From Patiria miniata (taxonomy: Eukaryota > Echinodermata > Asteroidea > Valvatida > Asterinidae): a stretch of DNA of 64,000 nucleotides. The DNA lies in NCBI RefSeq assembly GCF_015706575.1, contig NW_024037068.1:682001-746000 (forward strand), written 5' to 3'. Each line of letters opens with the position of its first letter. The first letter of the stretch is position 1. The position numbers and the translations under genes were made by a program. This document shows positions 59,193-64,000 of the stretch, piece by piece. Below the pieces are notes generated by a model that did not search any database, had not been told where the DNA came from, and worked only from the letters and a program-made list of their open reading frames with translations.

Positions 59193-59372
59193 TTTTAAAC
59201 GGCTAGTTTAAAACCGGGCAGGGGTGTGGTCGCCACCCGAGCGAAGCCATGTTTTCTTCCTATAAGACAAAAAAAATGTAAACCATAATTAGTCCCTCTA
59301 TACAAATTTGTATAATTTTCACACTTCAAAACCTACAAACTTAATATACATGTACATTTTCGTAAGCAGACA

Positions 59373-59404
59373 TTTATTGTCCTGATGTAGGGGCCACCTT
59401 TATT
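59373..59404 (-). terminator. Two AATAAA poly(A) signals of the caspase gene
   Basis: AATAAA on the minus strand at 59,399-59,404 and 59,373-59,378, 140-175 nt past the stop codon. Confidence 0.5.
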
Positions 59405-59545
59405 TCTGGCCGGTCTTAAAAACTTTGTGCCGGTGTTTTAGCATCTGTTTAAAAAACACCCACGTGAGGGGCTCTCGACCAGTAGGAACAGGTAAACTAA
59501 GTAAGATTGAAGAAGAAATTGCCAATACTGCACCTTTTAATGTTT

Positions 59546-59748
59546 TTATTCATGGAAGTAAAGGTCTTTAGTCAGCGTAGACGTGTAGTACGGCATCTGT
59601 TTCTTGGCCTCCCCCTGATACGCCACGATGTGGTTCACCCTGGTCAGGAGTTGGTTGATTTCCAGCGATGTCCCTTTTTCGTTCAGTACCTTGACCAGAG
59701 CTTGGATAAACCACGACCCCAAGGTTGGATTCAGCCATGACACGTACT
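59546..59748 (-). CDS. Caspase last exon: p10 subunit
   Basis: Acceptor GGGACATAG; begins with 2 nt completing a Glu codon, then YVSWLNPTLGSWFIQ to TAA at 59,546-59,548. Leu codon CTG at 59,732-59,734 stands where caspases have Arg. Confidence 0.93.
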
Positions 59749-62700
59749 CTATGTCCCAAGAAAATACAACAAACTATATAATAACATTCATCAAAATCGA
59801 TCGCAATACTTTTGGGGTATTTCTTTGCATAATTATCACTACATATGTAGGCGCTAGGCCTAAGTCTGTGTGCGATTCAGCACTTCAAATTTTAACCAGT
59901 CAGTAGAAATCTTTCGTCATTGACTTTGTGAGATCACAGCCATCGACCGATGCACAAGCCTTCAAATCTTTTTTTTTTTCACGAACCGATCACACAGCGA
60001 ACTTTCCACCAATCAGTGGAAATCTCCTGTTCGTGACTTCGGTAGCCGACAGCTAGCGACCAATCAATAGCCTTTGTGCCATGTTTCGCGGACGGCTCCG
60101 ATTTGCTGGCACGCCGGCCGTGTAAGATTTGCTTATAAAGTATAAAGACGTGTTTATCCAGGACTTTATCTTGCAACATGTATTTGTTATAATTCTCTAT
60201 TTTCAAGTTTCTTGCATCATAAATTCAAATGTCAAAGTGGCTTACCAGGAGGGGTTGAGTACGCTACAAAAAAGTCTGCTTCAACAGGAATCACCAGACT
60301 TGTGGATGCTGTGCTTTGAACAATTTCAGCGTTTTCTCTGGCTTGGTCGGCCTTGCCAAGGTCAACTCCTCTGTCGCAATGCATACCACGGCAAGCCTAT
60401 AAGGACGGGGGACCAGAGAAATGGAAAATTGTGTTCACTTTACCAACTCAAATTTTAAAATATGTAGCTGGACATGTTGTAGTCTAGTACTTTTTTCCGA
60501 GTACTGAGTACTGCCGAGTACTTATGTTACCGAGTACGAGTACGAGTACTTGTATTCCGAGTATGGCCATACAGCAAATGGTTCATTGTGCGTAATTTGC
60601 CCAGGCCAAGTCAGACTGATATGCAGACCCACTCGAGGCTAGCTGTTAAATGTGTTTGTCCGGACGTGCACAGATGAAAATCAGGAAAAGTTGATTTCTC
60701 CACAAGCCAATCAACCATTTCCAACTGAAAGTGTCGATAAAATAAGGCCGTGGTGAGTCAAGCTTTACCATTTTTTTTTTAGTACTGCTATTCGAGTATG
60801 AGTACATGTACTTTGATGGCGGAGTACAAGTACCTTCTTTTGAATTCAAGTACTTTGATATTCGAGTACAAGTACTTGTACTCTAAAAAAGTATCCGAGT
60901 AGTACTCGAGTATGAGTACCGATTACGAGTACTACAACACTGTAGCTGGATGATACGGCTGTACAAATGTTCTCAGTGTGTTGTGCCATTTATTAGTAAA
61001 ACAAATTAACTTGTGAGGCTGTGACGTCCTCTGTGTTGGGTTTAAATTTGCACCCTGGCAGGTAAGAGAACACGCTTATTTTACCTGAATGACAAAGACT
61101 TTGGGCTTTCCAGCAAGACTTTTGCACCGATCTCCCTTAAAATCTTGCATCAGGTCGTCCAAGTGCAGGGAACCGTCTGTGCAATGTATTTTGCCGCCTG
61201 AATCGCCATGCGTCATAATGCAAAATATTAAACAGTCGCAGTCACTGTGATCTTCTGTAGACACTGCAATAAAACAAAAGGAAGACAGATATTTTAAAGA
61301 TGGATATCCGTGATATTTTTGAGTTTCCTCCCGAAAAATATAGATAAATATATATTTTTTTAGTTTTAGGCCTGTACAAAAAGTTGTTTACTTTTGAATG
61401 AGACCTCGAACTCAAAAATTGGCTCTATTTCATTTTTGCAATAATTGCTTTACAAGTTTTCTTTTCTTGTTTCTTTTTTTCTCTGTTTCTGCCGGAAAAT
61501 TCTCCAGGGTAAAATGCTGGGAACCATGATACTCACAGGGCAGACTTTTTTTATTTTGTGTGCAAAAACGACACAGAAGAAAAGCCCTTTTTTTTTAGAG
61601 GGTTGCAGACGCCCAAAATAAAAGATTTTATTGTTTAATATTGAAATAAAACATTGAAAATTGAAAATTCGTGGAGAGAGAAAAAATAATTTGTTGATGA
61701 GCACAGACAGTTATCGCAAAAAAGAGGATAGCGGCATATTCTGGTCCTCACCATCTGTGAAAACTTTCTGAAGTTTGACACGATTCAAATCCTTGTGTAT
61801 TTCCGTCTTGAATCGCAAACGTTGCAGGGCATTTCCCAGGTCGGCTGTGTCCTTGTCGCTTCCCTTCCTTTCTCTCAGCCACTTAAAGCTCACGTTGTTG
61901 ACAATGACCGCTTTGCCGGGTGACTTGTGGGACATGTCATACGGGAACTTGGTGGGCACGTCGGGAATGCAGCTTGTTGACTGACTGCTTGTTTTTAAAT
62001 TTTCTTCATCGTCGTCTTGTGACAATTGTTTGGCGAACGTGAGCAAACTCAAAAATGAAAATATATAGTAAAAATGAAAATATATTTCTGCAATCATTTC
62101 TTACTACAGCTAAAGGACTGTGCAAACTAAATTACCACAAATTACCACATGACAATTTGTCCCTTTGTGGATTGAGCAATTACAGTTTGTCAATTCGTGG
62201 TTTTAGTCAGTAGACCCAACATGGATTTTTGTCAGATTGTTGCTTGACCTCTCAGTGCCAGACTATTCCAGTAACTTTTTAAGCTCTGGCAGGAGCGTCT
62301 GTCCTCGACAATTGACCAAAAGTATGGCGCTCCATATGTGCCATCTGCATCGCATTTTTCAGTGTGGCATGTTTAAGCTCTGGCAGGGATCTTTTTGATC
62401 GATTCATGCAAGACTTTCATGTAAGACTTCTTGCAATACGGCTTATTGTGCAGTCACACCTGTTTAATTTCACTAATTTTGTGTGTGTGCAATACCTAAC
62501 TGTATGAAAGTGGTGGCAAATGCCTTCTCTCATTTGTACCATTCCATTTGTTACACAAAACCTAATTAATAGTCGATTTTTTTTTAATTTCAGAAAATTG
62601 CAAGTTTATTCCAGTTTTTTTTGTGGTTGAGCACATTTTTTTTGTGGTTGAGCAACTACATTAAATTATAATACACTTAAAGAAACTGTATCTATTTATC

Positions 62701-63554
62701 AAACGATCCCGTTAGGAAACTCAATTAGTCAGGATTATGGTAAAATTGTATTATGTTCCTCACACTAACTGAAATTTATTGACCTGTTGTACATGTAAAT
62801 TCACAAAAGATCACAGAAAATTGCACCAGTCTTAATAACAATTTAATAGGGCTTATTTTTTCCCATTTGAAAACTAATAGAGATTTCCACGTTAATAAAC
62901 CACAAAGAATTTTCAACTCGCACCCTTCTCCTTTCCCCCCCCCCCCCAAAAAAAAAACAGGAAAGAAAGTATATGGTTTCCATTTAATGTACCTCTGAAT
63001 TTTAGGACTTGGTACCCCATCCGGGACATTAAGATGGTCTTTGTGTTGAATAGACATCTCTTCTCCGCCTTTGCCTGTATTTCAAAGGAATATTATTTGT
63101 GATTTTTGGATGAAAGCATTCGATGTCAATGAAGTTCATTTCATGTCCATCAAATCAATCTTGGATAATAAACGAATAAAGAGACAGACATTCCATCTTT
63201 AGACAAATTAAAAAACCACAAGTAACCAGAAAATGTTGTGTGTGCACGCCTCAGCCGGAAGGGTTTTATACCCAAAGGTTTGACAACTGACAGGATTAAG
63301 GTAGTGTCATTATTAGCAGTATCAAAAATGAGAGGAGTGGCCGTATCGAAACTGGGGGCACTGTTATTAGTGTTACCCTGCCCTTTACCTTGAAACGATG
63401 CTTCACCACCTGATCTGGTAGACGATTTGGCCCCTCGACGCTGCTTACTTGGCTGTACTCCATCATGGCCATGGTCCGTGTCGATGTCTGCTGAACTTGA
63501 CAGTGGTGGTGCTGTCCGTTTTGGTCCTGGCATCGTCCAACGTAGATAATTGTC
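59546..63554 (-). CDS. Caspase (cysteine-aspartate protease, caspase-3/7-like domain), six exons
   Basis: Exons 63,389-63,554; 62,993-63,074; 61,752-62,047; 61,085-61,263; 60,246-60,396; 59,546-59,748 join in phase; from ATG 63,531-63,533 they give 351 residues. The first ~110 are Ser/Pro/Asp-rich with no CARD or DED. p20: GKAVIVNNVSFKWLRERKG, then MTHGDSGGK (His193) and QACRG (Cys236). p10: IPVEADFFVAYSTPP, GSWFIQAL, ending in LTKDLYFHE. The S1-pocket Arg of the p20 (in RERKGSD) and the Gln of QACRG are present, but the p10 SWR Arg is Leu290 (SWLN). Linker Asp residues (GVD, GKAD, VEAD) could be processing sites. Role by family: proteolysis in apoptosis, cytosolic. The N-terminus is uncertain: exon 1 may extend upstream. 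Confidence 0.93.
60246..60396 (-). CDS. Caspase exon with catalytic Cys (ACRG)
   Basis: Acceptor CCGTCCTTATAG, ACRGMHCDRGVDLG at the start (Cys codon 60,391-60,393), intersubunit linker, then the p10 start; donor CTG|GTAAGCC, phase 1. Confidence 0.95.
60473..60942. mobile_element. hAT MITE in a caspase intron, perfect 8-bp duplication
   Basis: Ends CATGTTGTAGTCTAGTAC and (complement) CAGTGTTGTAGTACTCG; TAGCTGGA repeated at 60,465-60,472 and 60,943-60,950. Interior is a run of GAGTACGAGTAC-like words. Confidence 0.9.
61085..61263 (-). CDS. Caspase exon with catalytic His
   Basis: Acceptor TTTTATTGCAG, donor CAG|GTAAAA; 59 codons ending GKPKVFVIQ, His codon 61,208-61,210 in MTHGD. Confidence 0.95.
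61752..62047 (-). CDS. Caspase exon with the start of p20
   Basis: Acceptor TTTTCATTTTTGAG chosen because it alone keeps phase with the previous exon; donor GATG|GTGAGG. Holds the acidic end of the prodomain (SQDDDEEN) and the first p20 strands. Confidence 0.9.
62100..62985. other. Caspase intron, no feature seen
   Basis: AT-rich. A GAGCA(A/C)-type repeat (TTTTTTTGTGGTTGAGCA twice, near 62,616-62,652) is the only structure noted. Confidence 0.4.
62993..63074 (-). CDS. Caspase prodomain exon 2
   Basis: Acceptor TTTGAAATACAG, donor AGAG|GTACAT. KGGEEMSIQHKDHLNVPDG, 26 codons; phases 2-nt in, 2-nt out match both neighbours. Confidence 0.7.
63389..63554 (-). CDS. Caspase prodomain exon 1 (visible part)
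   Basis: Opens after an AG at 63,555-63,556 (DNYLRWTMPGPKRTAPP) and ends CAAG|GTAAAG. The internal ATG at 63,531-63,533 may be the real start. Just upstream, 63,589-63,654 is homologous to the unit D exon at 18,643-18,708, but a 35-nt gap is too short for a normal intron, so that copy may be 5' UTR or relic. Confidence 0.6.
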
Positions 63555-64000
63555 CTAATCGAGTTGAGCCAAACAATTGTAAGTCTGTAACGTTGTCCAC
63601 TGGTGTGTCACACTGCTGTTCAGGAGCTGGAAGTGAAAGTTGATGCAAAATTTGAAACTGTTCAGGAAAATTGGTCAGGCGCCCCAATCCACGCTTGAAG
63701 ACAGGCTTGGATTAAGTGTTTCGTAGGCCCTATACTCTGCTGTAGGCACCGGCACCAAATTCATGTTAGCACTGTACAAATCTAGCCAGGATAATCTGGT
63801 TTAGGTCCTAGGCTCTAAAAGCCTGTTGGCACCAAGGGCGTCAATCGCTTCTCAAAAGTGGGGATGGTACATACATGTGTATCTTGATCAGAACTTATGC
63901 GAGTGCGAAGCCTAAACGGCCTGTGGTTCGGGGCCCGCTTAAGGGCCCCCCCAAAAATGGGATGCTAGACGCTCTGTGGTGCGATCTAAGGCAAATTCTG

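Overview
The window reads as animal nuclear DNA: AT-rich, spliced genes with GT-AG introns and very short exons, LINE and SINE remnants, an LTR-retroelement fossil, and a dense load of short inverted-repeat DNA transposons (PIF/Harbinger-, hAT- and pogo/mariner-like). The abundance of TACATGTAC and ACCGGTA words and the tRNA-derived SINEs with a CCTTGGGCAAG core point to a marine deuterostome invertebrate, most likely an echinoderm. That placement is inference; no marker gene fixes it.

All convincing genes lie on the minus strand. The clearest is a caspase at 59.5-63.5 kb. Five exons join in phase and give the p20 start, the THG histidine, the QACRG cysteine and the p10 subunit. The Arg of the usual p10 SWR motif is Leu here. 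To its left lies a chain of short-exon gene units that look like diverged tandem relatives of one another: unit B (55.5-52.6 kb), unit A (36.7-28.9 kb), unit E (25.4-23.9 kb), unit D (20.3-16.4 kb) and unit F (3.9 kb and 0.2 kb, running off the left edge). First exons are tiny and end in phase 0. Where second exons are visible they end in phase 1 and third exons start with 2 nt. A and B each have a TATA box close to the ATG. A degenerate copy of the unit D 18.6-kb exon sits just upstream of the caspase exons, which hints that the units derive from caspase-gene 5' parts.

In units A and B the last exon is LINE-derived. In B, four exons join in phase and end inside a LINE endonuclease N-terminus (176 aa predicted). 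In A the LINE-derived exon is open for 703 codons (endonuclease, a heptad coiled coil grown from a 21-bp repeat, and a reverse-transcriptase domain lacking its catalytic motifs). Flank comparison shows that in B the region matching the LINE linker and RT has been replaced by a 5.7-kb satellite complex (46.26-51.98 kb): a 69-bp minisatellite open in frame, plus a 20-bp satellite with about ten conserved ~120-bp spacers, the whole partly duplicated at an offset of 2,039 bp.

Region by region: 0-4 kb unit F exons, LTR fossil with a nested MITE, a ~1-kb ATGCCCCGC repeat; 4-16 kb a graveyard of MITEs, one SINE and a LINE tail; 16-21 kb unit D; 22-26 kb two related promoter/exon-1-like blocks and unit E; 26.5-27 kb a hAT MITE; 27-37 kb unit A; 37-46 kb inverted-repeat elements and repeated ~2-kb blocks with SINEs; 46-52 kb satellites; 52-56 kb unit B; 56-59 kb repeated flanks and a long-TIR MITE; 59.5-64 kb the caspase gene with a recent hAT MITE in an intron.
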